Shown piece by piece: positions 43,945 through 54,064 of a stretch of DNA of 64,000 nucleotides (position 1 is the stretch's first letter; each line of letters starts with the position of its first letter). Both the position numbers and the translations under genes were made by a program. Below the pieces are notes generated by a model. That model saw only the letters and a program-made list of their open reading frames with translations. It was not told the DNA's origin and did no database searches. Source of the stretch: an uncultured Schlesneria sp. (GTDB lineage: Bacteria; Planctomycetota; Planctomycetia; Planctomycetales; Planctomycetaceae); NCBI GenBank assembly GCA_903834925.1, contig CAILLA010000206.1:1-64000 (forward strand), written 5' to 3'.

Positions 43945-44529
43945 GTGGGCAGCTTTTTCAAAGGCCGACGACGAAAGGTCGGAATTTTCCTGCTGGCATT
44001 TGCGTTGCTGCTCATGGGTGCGTGGATAAGAAGTCAGAAGTATATCGAGTCGGGCACATTTCGGTTGAGTGAGAATCGATTCCTTGCTGGATGCTCGAAT
44101 CAAGGTTCATTTAGATTGATGTCGCTAAAGTTTCTTGGACAAACAACCGGCTCTGCTGAATTTCACGTCGGAACCGTCAGATGGGAAAGAGCGACAATCA
44201 TTTCTCACGATCCGAAAGGGAAGAAAGACCCTGCCGAAATCTTTTTCCCCGTTTTGTTTGGTGTTGAATTGGAATGGCGTACCAAACGGCAATTGCTTGG
44301 TTTTTGCTTTGTAGAAGCGATCCTTGACGACGTGGAAGAGTCTTCACAATTGGAATGCTCAGCTTGGAAGATTCCTTACTTGCCTGTTGTCCTGTTCATG
44401 ACCCTCGTTGCGTCCTATTTTCTCCTCTTGATCCCACGTTCGCGGAAAACTCAAAAGGAAGACGACAACTGCTTGAACGGCGACAAATCCGTATCGACGA
44501 CCGATCAAAGAGAACGAACTTCGGCCTGA
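43945..44529 (+). CDS. Two-helix membrane protein of unknown function
   Basis: About 194 residues if started at the GTG at 43945 (VGSFFKGRRRKVGIFLLAFA); a TTG start 19 codons upstream is possible. A membrane segment (GIFLLAFALLLMGAWI) is followed by an exoplasmic beta-rich part and a second segment (LPVVLFMTLVASYFLLLIP) with a basic, hydrophilic tail. I recall similar two-helix proteins with this layout (a basic start, then a 'RW' patch, then 'IPYLPVVL') as common planctomycete hypotheticals. No enzymatic motif. It converges with the CotH gene. Confidence 0.65.
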   Translation: MGSFFKGRRRKVGIFLLAFALLLMGAWIRSQKYIESGTFRLSENRFLAGCSNQGSFRLMSLKFLGQTTGSAEFHVGTVRWERATIISHDPKGKKDPAEIFFPVLFGVELEWRTKRQLLGFCFVEAILDDVEESSQLECSAWKIPYLPVVLFMTLVASYFLLLIPRSRKTQKEDDNCLNGDKSVSTTDQRERTSA

Positions 44530-44545
44530 ATCGCAATACTTCTCT

Positions 44546-46420
44546 TTATTCCGACGCATCTTTCGTGAGATACAGTGAATCGACCTCATACCAGACCTGC
44601 CCAGTTCGTGCTCGAAGTTCGGCGATAAACTCGACGTTGCGAACCTCTTCTTCCACTGTGAATTTGAATTGGACTGGCCCCCACGACGAACTGCCTCGAC
44701 GGATATTTGTTCGCGTCATGCCATCAATTCGAACCCCGGCACCGACCGCAACATTGCGTTCCTCTCGGGCGGCAATTTGATTCGTCTTCAGTTTCGCATG
44801 CAAAACGTACGAACCCCTGGCCAATAATTCCTTACAGCGCCACGAGGCATTACATTGGCTCTTCTTCCCACAGAGAATGGAATACGCTTTCAGACCTTTG
44901 GACATCTCAAGAATCTCCAATTTCGCGTCGGGGCTTTCCGAGACGGGATACCAGCTGGCCAGATTCAGTCGCCCATTCGAATCGAAGTCACGCGGCTTGG
45001 GATCGGACTGCGAGTTCTGACGAATCAGACCTTCCACCCGCGCGACGATGCGGGCCTTAAGACCTTTCACACGTTCATCGTGAGACTGTGCTGCTTGAGG
45101 ATTGATCTGATTGAGTACTGGTTTTAAGCGATCACTGGCTGCGTCGATCCGCTTCAGCAAATTATCGGGGGGCGAAAACAACTCCATCAGCTCGGTAACG
45201 CGTTCTCGGTATCGGGCTCGCCATTCCGCGTTCAGCATCACGGCTGACCCGACGATTGATGACGGAAAATTGATGATCGAGGCGTTCGGATCGCCAAAGA
45301 CCTGATCCATGCCGTGGGGAATAAAATGAGCCCGCTTGCTCTTCGGTTCAAAATACAGCCGATAATTGTTGTGATTCAGAGTGTATCCATCCCAATGTCC
45401 AACCATCATTTCCATCGCCATGAACGAAATGAATTGATCGACATTCAGGAACTCGTCAATGCGATCCCAGCGAGTGGATGAATCAGGCTCGCGGCAGGCA
45501 GAAAGAAGGCTGATCAGATCACTTCGATCGGCCTTCGATTTTCCCGAATCGAGTTCCAGCTCGGAATCGAGATCCTGCAAGAACCCTCCTTCGTACAGGT
45601 TTCCCTTGGCACTGTCGAAGTGGCGTTCCAGAAACGATTTATCGAAGGCCGATTTCAGCACATAGAGTCCCAGATCCCGGTTATTCAACCAAACGCGAGC
45701 ATGAGTCACTCGCGTGGCCGGAAGCTTTGCCGCACGGAACAATTCCTCACATAACCATTCATGAAGGTACGTGTCGTCCTGGACGGAATTATTGAGATGA
45801 AACTTGCTGAATCCGTGAAACGTTTGATCCTTTTCGTTCTTGGAAATATTGATCGTCAGCGCAGGACGATCGTCGACCGGCCGGAAGCTGCCGGCACTCC
45901 CTTTCAGCTTGATCGCAACGCGCTTGTAAGTTTGCTGATCATTTTCCACGATCGTCCCTTCGACAAACGGACGCGGGTCGCCGATCACGAATGATCGTGG
46001 TCCGGCACTCAATTTTTCCATTTCGGAATCAGAGATCTGAATCTTCAGATTCGGGATCATCCCAAGTTTGAAAAAGTCGTCACTCGCTTTTTTTGCATCG
46101 GCAGAAGCGTTTGCCTCGTCATCTTCCCGCGTTTGGGGTGATGAGGGACTGTCTTGCGGTGCCGGAGTCGGCGTGATAGGAACCTGTGGCGGAACGGCCA
46201 ATGTTCCCGCTGTCGAGGCGATCGACGCACTCGCCGAGTTATTCGGAGCGGGATCAGGACTTGTGTAACCCACAGGTGGGGGATTTGACCGTAACCGCCC
46301 GAATCCGTATCCGATTCCCAATGAGGCAACGACTGCAATCGCAACAAGGCCGGCGATGACGGGGCCGTTCAAGCCTGACGATTTTTTCCTTCGGACTTGC
46401 TTCGGTCGATTCGATGACAT
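44546..46420 (-). CDS. CotH kinase family protein, membrane-anchored
   Basis: 624 residues. A basic N-terminus and membrane segment (GPVIAGLVAIAVVASLGIGY) are followed by a Pro/Ser/Ala-rich linker. The CotH domain (about 120-470) shows IPNLKIQISDSEMEKL, RVAIKLKGSAGSF, 'HGFSKFHLNNSVQDDTYLHE', 'WLNNRDLGLYVLKSAFDKSF' and 'MMVGHWDGYTLNHNNYRLYF'. CotH-type atypical kinases phosphorylate proteins, as shown for spore coat CotH (family knowledge). The C-terminal 130 residues resemble a beta-sandwich carbohydrate-binding-like fold. It probably acts on the outer side of the inner membrane. A relic gene lies just upstream. Confidence 0.88.
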   Translation of the reverse strand: MSSNRPKQVRRKKSSGLNGPVIAGLVAIAVVASLGIGYGFGRLRSNPPPVGYTSPDPAPNNSASASIASTAGTLAVPPQVPITPTPAPQDSPSSPQTREDDEANASADAKKASDDFFKLGMIPNLKIQISDSEMEKLSAGPRSFVIGDPRPFVEGTIVENDQQTYKRVAIKLKGSAGSFRPVDDRPALTINISKNEKDQTFHGFSKFHLNNSVQDDTYLHEWLCEELFRAAKLPATRVTHARVWLNNRDLGLYVLKSAFDKSFLERHFDSAKGNLYEGGFLQDLDSELELDSGKSKADRSDLISLLSACREPDSSTRWDRIDEFLNVDQFISFMAMEMMVGHWDGYTLNHNNYRLYFEPKSKRAHFIPHGMDQVFGDPNASIINFPSSIVGSAVMLNAEWRARYRERVTELMELFSPPDNLLKRIDAASDRLKPVLNQINPQAAQSHDERVKGLKARIVARVEGLIRQNSQSDPKPRDFDSNGRLNLASWYPVSESPDAKLEILEMSKGLKAYSILCGKKSQCNASWRCKELLARGSYVLHAKLKTNQIAAREERNVAVGAGVRIDGMTRTNIRRGSSSWGPVQFKFTVEEEVRNVEFIAELRARTGQVWYEVDSLYLTKDASE

Positions 46421-46434
46421 GTATGAGAAAACCT

Positions 46435-46644
46435 TTACCGCAACATATTTCGGAACACGGTCACTTCAGGCCGGGTATTCACAATATATGTTGCGGTTTT
46501 CTCGGAAACTTTTCCATCAGCCATTTCGAGTTTTATTTTGACCTGAGCGACGAGGCTTTCATTAACATTTTTGCCATCACCAAGAAGCACATAAACCAGC
46601 AGTTTGGGCCGTGCCCACATCGACTGGCTTGAATTTGCCACCAC
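46435..46644 (-). pseudogene. Relic of a lipoprotein gene like the one at 55505
   Basis: A 69-residue frame whose C-terminal half (NESLVAQVKIKLEMADGKVS, then EKTATYIVNTRPEVTVFRN) aligns with the end of the lipoprotein at 55505-55912 (FQNVTVILSLKDKQGQTTQK, then NARYQIGVDPVLTVLRS). The N-terminal signal, lipobox and first half of the family are absent, so it is probably a truncated relic. It lies 14 bp upstream of the CotH gene. Confidence 0.6.
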
Positions 46645-46961
46645 ATCCCATGACTAGAAGCAGTAGAAAAAGAATCCAGCTAATTGATGCTTGTTCCGAT
46701 AACGAAATGAACCTGGATACGAATGGATTAGAAGTCGAAACGAAACGCTAGTTGCCCGGTTTTGCGATCAAAACCACAATGTCCATGGCAACCGCAAATC
46801 ACCGGCAGAGATTTCAACGAAATTTTTCGTACATGCAGAACATTCTGACGTTAATAAGAATAACTTCTTCGAAGTGAAATGTGAATGAACCATTCACAAA
46901 ACGTCATAGGCGCCTACCACGTTTTCATGATCGGATGATCCCTGATTTTTAACAGCCGGGC
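46645..46961. other. Intergenic stretch without visible features
   Basis: About 317 bp between the lipoprotein relic and the DUF4198 gene. I see no gene, repeat or clear promoter. It may include the lost 5' part of the relic. Confidence 0.5.
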
Positions 46962-47765
46962 TCATTGAGCGGTCAGTACTTTGGAAGAATGTGGTTGAAG
47001 CTGCGGAACGATCATCGTCAACGTGGCCGCATATTTCGTGTCGCTATAACCTTCCCCCTTCTGATCTGGTGCCACGTGATGGACGACGACTAACACCACA
47101 TTTCCTTCTTTTGGAGTAAATTTCGCGATGCCGTCAGCGTCCGATTCATCCTCGAAATTCTTGTCAAAGCCTTCAGCAAGGACCGCGCCGCGGGGAATGA
47201 ATGAAACTCGAGCCGATTTGAGCGGCTTTGAGTACAGCAGCACCTTGACCCTGATCGGTTGACCTGGCCCAACCGCCGTGACAGGATTTATCACAGGTAC
47301 GAGTTCCAATGAGTGCCCCAGCGGCTTGTTAAACCCCGATGTCACGACCGGAACATCGTCGAGTTTCTCACTGGCAAGGAAGTAGGTCTTGGCGCTCTTG
47401 ATCGAACGGGTCGTGCCGCGCACGCCGTCCGATGTCGAAGCCACCACGTGTAGACCGGGCTGTGTCGTCGTATACCGACCGGTCCAATAACCTTCCTTGG
47501 TACTCAATCCGGTTTCCACCAGGTGCGACTTCAGATCAAACGCTTCGCCCTTAGGGCTGATGACTGAAATCGAGCTCGATTCGAGCGAGACTTTGCCGGA
47601 CAGTTTGAAATCCCGGTGATCGTTCCCGTGATTTCCCAGCTTCAGGTCAACATGGACGATGTCGCCCAATCTGACGAGTGACGTATTCGTCTCGACCCAG
47701 TTATCGTGGGCTGTTGCGATTGACGTGATCAGCAGACTGAAACAACAAACAAACATTTTTCGCAT
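46962..47765 (-). CDS. DUF4198 (NikM-like) exported protein
   Basis: 267 residues with a signal peptide (MRKMFVCCFSLLITSIATA) directly followed by HDNWVET; the mature N-terminal His is typical of DUF4198/NikM-like proteins, where it coordinates nickel or cobalt. The rest is two beta-sandwich-like domains: 'VRLGDIVHVDLKLGNHGNDH', 'GYWTGRYTTTQPGLHVVAST', then 'PGQPIRVKVLLYSKPLKSAR' and 'DADGIAKFTPKEGNVVLVVV'. NikM-like domains deliver metal to ECF nickel/cobalt transporters, none of which is seen here. The metal role is thus tentative. A small lipoprotein gene lies about 60 bp upstream on the same strand and may be in the same transcript. Confidence 0.85.
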   Translation of the reverse strand: MRKMFVCCFSLLITSIATAHDNWVETNTSLVRLGDIVHVDLKLGNHGNDHRDFKLSGKVSLESSSISVISPKGEAFDLKSHLVETGLSTKEGYWTGRYTTTQPGLHVVASTSDGVRGTTRSIKSAKTYFLASEKLDDVPVVTSGFNKPLGHSLELVPVINPVTAVGPGQPIRVKVLLYSKPLKSARVSFIPRGAVLAEGFDKNFEDESDADGIAKFTPKEGNVVLVVVHHVAPDQKGEGYSDTKYAATLTMIVPQLQPHSSKVLTAQ

Positions 47766-47824
47766 CGTGATTCTCCCTATTTTGCACTTGATTTCACCGG
47801 GCTGATCGCTGGCAACTCTTTTGA

Positions 47825-48241
47825 TCAGCGATCATTTTTCAATTGTGGAATTTTCAGGTCGATCGCTTCGTCGTCGTTTGACAATGCGATCTTCAACGGC
47901 GTCGTTTCCGGTTTGGCAAATTCCGTTGGGATCGAGATGGGAGCCCCTGCCGATTCCAGCGTACATCGGTACTCACCCGCTGGAAGCTGACACGCACAAG
48001 TCCCATCCATCGTCGCGAGTTCGAACGAACCGTCTAATCGCGAAGCCGCGACACCAATCGGCTCGGTCGAATCACCATCGACTTGATACACGGTCACCTG
48101 AATACCAATTAAAGGCTCACGACCATTGTGAATCTTGCCGGTTGTCCCGCCAGAGGTATCGGGAACGGATCCAACTCGACCGCATCCGACAATTGCTATG
48201 ACCAATAGAGGAAAAAACGTTAATCGAGATTTTTGAATCAT
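47825..48241 (-). CDS. Small lipoprotein with carboxypeptidase-regulatory-like fold
   Basis: 138 residues. The N-terminus (RLTFFPLLVIAIVGCG) is a lipoprotein signal with Cys at the lipobox. The mature part reads GKIHNGREPLIGIQVTVYQV, then 'LDGSFELATM...YRCTLES', the strand-turn pattern of a carboxypeptidase-regulatory-like (transthyretin-like) domain, typical of planctomycete lipoproteins found with DUF1559 genes. No enzymatic role is expected. It lies upstream of, and in the same direction as, the DUF4198 gene. Confidence 0.8.
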   Translation of the reverse strand: MIQKSRLTFFPLLVIAIVGCGRVGSVPDTSGGTTGKIHNGREPLIGIQVTVYQVDGDSTEPIGVAASRLDGSFELATMDGTCACQLPAGEYRCTLESAGAPISIPTEFAKPETTPLKIALSNDDEAIDLKIPQLKNDR

Positions 48242-48456
48242 GATTCACCCGTCGATTTCGTGTTGGACATCAGTGTCTTTGGCAGGCCGAGTACGATCCC
48301 GCTGGGATCGATGATCATCATCAAATTCAGCACCGGTGGCGTCGCTACGCTCAGCCACCGGCTAATCGCTGATGTCCTTCCAGGACGGCAATCAAGAGAC
48401 AAAGGCCCTGCTTTCACGATTGAACTTCCTTGACGTTATTAAACAACTGTCCCGAG

Positions 48457-49506
48457 TCAAAAATTGCTATTCACTTCGCCACCAGCTCGCGAACCAAGTC
48501 CCTGCCAGACCGAAAGATCGACGTTGTTGCTGACGAACCGCACTCCGCCATCACACATTAAGACTTGAACGCCGCCGATGTGTCGGCTACGAGCCGCTGT
48601 CAAGCCAGAACTATGACTCAGGTTACCGCAATCGAACTGGCTCGAGTTCGGCGTTAAACCATGATTGTAGAGCGTGTCGCCATAGTGGCCGTTCAGCCAT
48701 TTTGCACTGCGAATTCCCGACCAGAACCCGCTCGCCCCGACAACGCACGTGGTCAGACTGGTATCGTTAGCATCGGTATAGGGTCCACCCGATGTCTGCG
48801 AAGCGGTCAGATTGAGAACTTGCTGTGCGGGATTGACGGGAGGGGTCGAGCCAGGGATCACTGTGGCAACTCCTGAGGCACCACCGCCCCCAATCGAATA
48901 GCCGTTTCCCAAGACTTCTTCGCTCATGGCGACGGTGTTGGAGAGGCCGTCCGTCACATCTCGGAACTTCACGATTCCCTGAAGTTTGGGGTCGTACATC
49001 ACGCCGTCCCCGGCACGGATATATCTTGTCGTCGGGCTCGAACCGCTGCCCGTGCAGACGACGTAGCTCGTTGGTCCGTACGAATTCCCCGGCACCGTTG
49101 CCAGGTCGCTCGGACAGAGAAACATCGGTACTTTGGTGAGTGCTGCAATCACGTTTGCGGAATAGGGCGCGACGGGTGGTTCGGCAAACGTGGGAGCCGT
49201 ATTGAAGTCGATGCTGTTATACAAATTGGCCGCGTCGAAGTACGGCATCAGCTGGGCGTGGGCCGAGAAGACCATCGGGAACCCCGTACGCGCCGGCGGA
49301 AAACTACCAAGACTCGATTCATAATTGTGAATCGCCAGACCAAATTGCTTGAGATTGTTTTTGCACTGAGTCCGTCGAGCAGCCTCTCTAGCCTGCTGGA
49401 CAGCGGGTAACAATAACGCAATGAGGATCGCAATGATCGCAATGACGACCAGCAGTTCGATGAGAGTAAACCCGCGACTTCGGTGCGGACGAAAAACATC
49501 CATCAT
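48457..49506 (-). CDS. DUF1559 pseudopilin-like protein (1)
   Basis: 349 residues from an ATG in a triple ATG run (49509-49501); ggagg at 49512-49516 best fits the second or third. The N-terminus [20 protein letters not shown] with [14 protein letters not shown] is a type IV pilin/pseudopilin prepilin signal cleaved before Phe and methylated. [20 protein letters not shown] follows, then the DUF1559 globular domain ending in '[18 protein letters not shown]', the conserved H-x9-DG region. These are among the largest families in planctomycetes. Probable site is the inner membrane or periplasm in a pseudopilus-like assembly. A palindrome lies upstream in its 5' region. Confidence 0.93.
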   Translation of the reverse strand: MMDVFRPHRSRGFTLIELLVVIAIIAILIALLLPAVQQAREAARRTQCKNNLKQFGLAIHNYESSLGSFPPARTGFPMVFSAHAQLMPYFDAANLYNSIDFNTAPTFAEPPVAPYSANVIAALTKVPMFLCPSDLATVPGNSYGPTSYVVCTGSGSSPTTRYIRAGDGVMYDPKLQGIVKFRDVTDGLSNTVAMSEEVLGNGYSIGGGGASGVATVIPGSTPPVNPAQQVLNLTASQTSGGPYTDANDTSLTTCVVGASGFWSGIRSAKWLNGHYGDTLYNHGLTPNSSQFDCGNLSHSSGLTAARSRHIGGVQVLMCDGGVRFVSNNVDLSVWQGLGSRAGGEVNSNF

Positions 49507-49560
49507 CATAGCCTCCAAATTAACAGAAAATGAAATCTCGTAACGAACGCATGTTTGGGT

Positions 49561-49658
49561 TGCGCGGCCTGCGATGGCACGCTCACGAATCGGGTTGGTT
49601 CGCACTTGTGGAGAGCTAATCAATAGCCAATCGTGAGCGTGCGATGTCAGGCCGCACG
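49561..49658. repeat. 98-bp palindrome upstream of a DUF1559 gene
   Basis: tgcgcggcctgcgatggcac, then gctcacgaatcgg (from 49561), pairs with the reverse complement of 49627-49658 (tcgtgcggcctgacatcgca, then cgctcacgattgg) along about 32 bp with few mismatches. It begins about 55 bp upstream of the DUF1559 start, so it lies in the promoter or leader. Confidence 0.8.
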
Positions 49659-49864
49659 AATCCTGTGGCAACGAAAAACCGATTCCCCTTCTGCATGCCA
49701 GAATCCGTTGGCAACAAAGAGATTTTCCAAAGGAGACGAGACCAATCTGCCCAAAGCCAGACCGCCAACCTTAGCGGTACCTGACGTGCATCGATGACGA
49801 ATCATCAACGCCTAATTTTCGGGACATCCACTTTGCATCGCATGGAGTCTGAAACGGGACAGAT

Positions 49865-50491
49865 CTAAGCCGCAATGACGCGAGGGGGCGGGACAGGTGG
49901 CTCAGCGATGGCCTGTGCAACAACCGAATACCGGTTGATGAATCGCTCAACGATCGACTCAACCCGTTCCTCCAATGATGTCATTGGAGGAATCAAAAAG
50001 ACCGGCTGACCGGACGCGGTCTTTGCCAGGCCCTGACAATCATCGGCAACTGCCGCGATCACAATTTTGTATTGTGACTGCGATGTCGACTTCACCTTTG
50101 GCAGGCGATGTGCGATTTGAGCATTCGCAACGGTTTTGATCGTACAGCATACTTTTGGGGCCGATACGGAATTCGCACTTCGTTTCGAGGTTGAAGCGAC
50201 GACTTCTGACGGGTCGACACCATTACGAATTGCCCAGGCAAATTTTTGCTCGTCAGAAAAACAGCAACATTTCTTTTTACATTGTGCCGCAGATCGACAA
50301 CCGCAAGGGCGATTCTGGCAAGGAAACGGACGGGAAAGGTCCTTGCCAAGGTTAGGCGAAGTAGAAATCAGAGGGATGGGCAACAGCGCAGCAACGAACC
50401 CCGCAATCAGCAAGATCGAAGTGATTTGCCTTAGCGAAAGACGAGTCCAAGTTTGCCACGAAAACGAAAGCACTGAAATTGCCTTGTCCAA
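49865..50491 (-). CDS. Membrane-anchored Cys-rich protein of unknown function
   Basis: 208 residues. A membrane segment or signal (ITSILLIAGFVAALLPIPLI) is followed by a Cys cluster, FPCQNRPCGCRSAAQCKKKC then CCF, with eight Cys in about 22 residues, and 'SDEQKFAWAIRNGV'. I recall a planctomycete family with the same CPCGC...CCC(W)CF...EKLAWA pattern; its function is unknown. The cluster suggests metal binding or a disulfide-rich knot. A second Cys pair (KVCC) appears near residue 114. The C-terminal part contains two Pro-rich strands. It is in a region of exported proteins. Confidence 0.78.
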   Translation of the reverse strand: MDKAISVLSFSWQTWTRLSLRQITSILLIAGFVAALLPIPLISTSPNLGKDLSRPFPCQNRPCGCRSAAQCKKKCCCFSDEQKFAWAIRNGVDPSEVVASTSKRSANSVSAPKVCCTIKTVANAQIAHRLPKVKSTSQSQYKIVIAAVADDCQGLAKTASGQPVFLIPPMTSLEERVESIVERFINRYSVVAQAIAEPPVPPPRVIAA

Positions 50492-50739
50492 AACGGACAG
50501 TCTGATTGGCTATCGATTCGCTCTCCACGGGGAAAATTATAACGGTGACGCTTGCCGTCCGCGCTAGTCACGTCGAGAAGAAACAGCTTTTCCCATCAGC
50601 GAGAACAAACCGATGATTTAGAAATCGAAGATGGAGATGACCACCTGCGATTTTGTTGACGTGGAATGGCTACGCCGGATAAGAACACGTTTGAAATTGC
50701 CAACGGCAATAAGTCTCTCGACCTCAAAGGATCGGTTTG

Positions 50740-51732
50740 ATGCAAGGTTTCCGTAAAGTCTGTCTATTTGCCGCCGTATTTGTATTTGGTGTCGCACTCG
50801 CAACAACCGCTGCACAAGCGGCAGACCCGTTGCCATCCTGGAACGATGGGCCGGCCAAACAGTCGATCATCGCCTTCGTCGAGAAGATCACTCGGACAGG
50901 TTCTTCCGATTTCGTACCGATCGCAGACCGAATCGCAACGTTTGACAACGATGGCACGCTCTGGGCCGAGCAGCCGATGTACGTCCAGTTGTTCTTCGTG
51001 TTGGACCGCGTGAATGCACTTGCGCCGCAGCATCCCGAATGGAAGGAAAAGGAACCGTTCGCCTCACTTCTCAAAGGTGACGTCAAGGCGGCTCTCGCAG
51101 GGGGTGAAAAGGCCTTGCTCGAAATCGCGATGGCAACGCACGCAGGCATGACCTCCGACGAGTTTGAAAAAATTGTCAAAGACTGGCTTGTGACGGCGAA
51201 GCATCCCGTGACCAAACGACCTTTTACTGAGATGGTCTATCAGCCGATGCTCGAACTGCTCACCTACCTTCGTGAGAACGGTTTTAAAACGTACATCGTT
51301 TCAGGGGGTGGGGTCGAATTCATGCGACCCTGGACGCAAAACGTTTACGGAATTCCGCCAGAACAGGTCATCGGCAGCTCCATCAAAACCCGATTTGAAA
51401 TTCGCGACGGAAACCCTGTTCTCGTACGGTTACCGGAATTGAACTTTGTTGACGACAAGGCCGGTAAACCCGTCGGCATCCACTCGCATATCGGTCGTCG
51501 TCCGCTCGCAGCCTTCGGTAACTCCGATGGTGACCTGGAGATGCTGCAATGGACCGCCGCCGGCTCCGGCCCTCGTTTTTGCCTTTTCGTCCATCACACC
51601 GACGCTGAACGCGAATGGGCTTATGACCGCCAGTCCCCGTTTGGTCGTCTCGATAAAGGTCTCGACGAAGCCGCCGCCAAGGGCTGGACTGTCGTGGATA
51701 TGAAACGCGATTGGAACAAAATCTATCCGTAA
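50740..51732 (+). CDS. Exported HAD-family phosphatase-like protein
   Basis: 330 residues from the ATG at 50740. Signal peptide CLFAAVFVFGVALATTAAQA. HAD hydrolase motifs: FDNDGTLW (nucleophile Asp and second Asp; motif I), 'TYIVSGGGVEFM' (motif II), and 'AAFGNSDGDLEMLQW' (motif IV Asp residues). A Lys suited to motif III (DKAGKP) precedes it. It resembles periplasmic or membrane phosphoserine-phosphatase-like HAD proteins. The substrate is unknown. Confidence 0.88.
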   Translation: MQGFRKVCLFAAVFVFGVALATTAAQAADPLPSWNDGPAKQSIIAFVEKITRTGSSDFVPIADRIATFDNDGTLWAEQPMYVQLFFVLDRVNALAPQHPEWKEKEPFASLLKGDVKAALAGGEKALLEIAMATHAGMTSDEFEKIVKDWLVTAKHPVTKRPFTEMVYQPMLELLTYLRENGFKTYIVSGGGVEFMRPWTQNVYGIPPEQVIGSSIKTRFEIRDGNPVLVRLPELNFVDDKAGKPVGIHSHIGRRPLAAFGNSDGDLEMLQWTAAGSGPRFCLFVHHTDAEREWAYDRQSPFGRLDKGLDEAAAKGWTVVDMKRDWNKIYP

Positions 51733-51921
51733 CGGCAAAGATCGAGTCGGAACAGTCGCGAACTGACTGGCACTTTCGCCAAAGTCACTGGTCACTCACT
51801 GCGCGAAGACGGTGTTGAGTCATGCACAAAGCCTGAGGCGACTCGCCATGTCGATGGTTTGGAGTCTCGCAATACACACCTTTTGAACGCCATTTCATCC
51901 GAAGGTTATTGATCGACGCTG

Positions 51922-51959
51922 TCGATCAAGCCTCATCCGATATTAAGAGGCTTGATCGA
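51922..51959 (+). promoter_or_regulatory. Hairpin ending on a DUF1559 start codon
   Basis: A perfect 13-bp inverted repeat (tcgatcaagcctc / gaggcttgatcga, 12-nt loop) whose last base is the A of the ATG at 51959. As RNA it would hide the leader and start codon, so it may regulate translation or indicate a start further downstream. Confidence 0.6.
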
Positions 51960-52813
51960 TGCTCGGGTTCGCAAATCGGCAAGAGGATCAAAAAGAAATT
52001 GTGATTCACGACCAAACTCATGCAAAAGTCGCAAGAAATCAAGGGTACACGCTGATTGAACTTCTGGTTGTGATTGCGATCATCGCTCTACTTGTCGCAT
52101 TGATTCTTCCCGCAGTCCAACAGGTTCGCGAATCGGCACGCAAGATGGATTGCCAGTCGCATCTGCGACAAATTGGCCTGGCCGTTCATCAGTATTACGA
52201 GATCTATAATGGCCGGTTTTTTCTGCATCATCCGTTTGATGCCGATGTCATCGCCAATAGCGGAGCGGCGGATTCGTTTGCTGAAATCTACTGGGCTGAC
52301 AAGATCATGTCGTTCATTGGCAGTGCAGCGGAGTCCGATGAGTCCGTGGCGAATCGGGGGATCAATGTCGCAACCAACAAGATTTATCGATGCCTGTCCG
52401 ACACTTCCATTCCAACTCCGCACATCGACTCCGTCACCGGTCTGCCTGATGGAATTGAGCAACGAACCAGTTACTCAATGAATTCACTACTCAGCCACAA
52501 ATCTCGTCGATATGGGTTGTGGACATTCCCGAGATTCCAGATTGAAATCGGGTTATCGAATTTCATCTGCTTCGCAGAACGGGATGCGACTGCGTTCTCA
52601 CCCACATCGGATAATGATCCACGTCAAGATGATTACGATATCTGGCTAGGAACGGACATCATCCAACCGTGGTTCGCGTACAAGCAACACAACGGTGCTG
52701 CCAACTACCTTTACCTCGACGGTCACGTTTCCACGATGATTTTCGATAACGCCATCATCGATATGTACCCTGACAAAAAAGTTCTCATCGACGACGGTAG
52801 CTATCCGAACTGA
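51959..52813 (+). CDS. DUF1559 pseudopilin-like protein (2), divergent
   Basis: 284 residues. The first 28 residues precede the pseudopilin signal ([20 protein letters not shown]), which is longer than usual, so the real start may be later. The start shown overlaps a 13-bp inverted repeat. The globular part is shorter and more diverged than in the other three DUF1559 proteins, but it ends with [18 protein letters not shown], the H-x9-DG like motif. Probable role as in DUF1559 (1). It opens a run of three DUF1559 genes on the plus strand. Confidence 0.85.
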   Translation: MLGFANRQEDQKEIVIHDQTHAKVARNQGYTLIELLVVIAIIALLVALILPAVQQVRESARKMDCQSHLRQIGLAVHQYYEIYNGRFFLHHPFDADVIANSGAADSFAEIYWADKIMSFIGSAAESDESVANRGINVATNKIYRCLSDTSIPTPHIDSVTGLPDGIEQRTSYSMNSLLSHKSRRYGLWTFPRFQIEIGLSNFICFAERDATAFSPTSDNDPRQDDYDIWLGTDIIQPWFAYKQHNGAANYLYLDGHVSTMIFDNAIIDMYPDKKVLIDDGSYPN

Positions 52814-53029
52814 AATTGTGCGGCATAACTTGAGGGCTGTGGGCGAATGGTTGCAGACGTCCTGTTGTAACGACCGTCCGAATGAACGTGTACCCAACCT
52901 CGAACGATCTGGGGAAATTTCCCCCGCGCCTGGTGAATTATTCTCCACCAAGCCGACGATACGTCGGGAAAATGGCCGTCATTGAGTCGAGATTCCTCTG
53001 GTATGGCCTTTGCGTTCTACGAGTTGTCA

Positions 53030-54064
53030 ATGAAAACAACTCTTAGGAATCGTTTCATCATGCCAAGTCGACGTCGGAATGGATTCACACTGATTGAGCT
53101 ACTGGTCGTGATCGCGATCATCGCCGTCCTGATTGCGTTGTTGTTGCCGGCTGTTCAACAAGCGAGAGAAGCGGCGCGACGGATACAGTGCAAAAACAAC
53201 CTCAAACAAATCGGCTTGGCGCTGCACAATTATCTGGACATTCACACGACGTTTCCGCCAAGTTTTTGTTTTTCGACAGTGGGATCGTGGTCCGTTCACG
53301 GTCGGATTCTGCCCTTTATGGAACAAGCCAGCGCGTACTCGCAGGTGCGACTCGATCGTGATTGGGCCGACCCGATTAATGAGGCGACACACGTGGCCCA
53401 GCTACGAGTGCCGTCGTACGTCTGTCCCTCAGATCCGAATGGGGAGCGAATGCACTACGCAGGCCCAGACGAGGGGGATATCCGACCGCACAACTACGGC
53501 GTCAATTTTGGAACGTGGAAAATTTACGACCCGATCACCAATTCCGGCGGCGATGGGATCTTCTATCCGAACAGCCAGACTCGTGCGGGAGATATTGCTG
53601 ACGGGATGAGTAATACTCTGCTGACCGCCGAAGTGAAGACATACCAACCCTATTTCCGCAACACGGCCGACCCAGGACCGATATCGCCGACTTCTGTGTC
53701 GTTCGTCACGGGTTTTTCGGGAGAAGCAAAATACGGTCCCAGCCTCGACGACAACGCGGGGCACACCGAATGGTGTGATGGACCGGTCCATCAGAGTGGT
53801 TTTACCACAACGTTCCCGCCGAATACCCGCGTTCCCTTTACCCAGGGCGGAGTCAACTACGATATCGATTTCAACTCTCGCTACGAAGGAACCAGTCTCA
53901 CTCAGACGACGTATGCATCGATTACGTCGCGCAGTTACCACACGGGAATCGTCAACGTGGGACTGGCCGACGGATCGACGCGAACGATCAGCTCGAATAT
54001 TGACCGCCAAGTCTGGCGCTCGCTGGGGACTCGAATTGGAGGCGAAGTCGTTGGTGAGTTCTGA
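53030..54064 (+). CDS. DUF1559 pseudopilin-like protein (3)
   Basis: 344 residues from the ATG at 53030 (an ATG at 53060 is the alternative; an AGGAA lies 11 nt before it). Pseudopilin signal [20 protein letters not shown], then [13 protein letters not shown] and [17 protein letters not shown]. The globular part contains '[18 protein letters not shown]' and [20 protein letters not shown]. It ends with the DUF1559 tail [20 protein letters not shown] and '[16 protein letters not shown]'. Likely an envelope protein assembled or processed like type II secretion pseudopilins. Confidence 0.93.
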   Translation: MKTTLRNRFIMPSRRRNGFTLIELLVVIAIIAVLIALLLPAVQQAREAARRIQCKNNLKQIGLALHNYLDIHTTFPPSFCFSTVGSWSVHGRILPFMEQASAYSQVRLDRDWADPINEATHVAQLRVPSYVCPSDPNGERMHYAGPDEGDIRPHNYGVNFGTWKIYDPITNSGGDGIFYPNSQTRAGDIADGMSNTLLTAEVKTYQPYFRNTADPGPISPTSVSFVTGFSGEAKYGPSLDDNAGHTEWCDGPVHQSGFTTTFPPNTRVPFTQGGVNYDIDFNSRYEGTSLTQTTYASITSRSYHTGIVNVGLADGSTRTISSNIDRQVWRSLGTRIGGEVVGEF

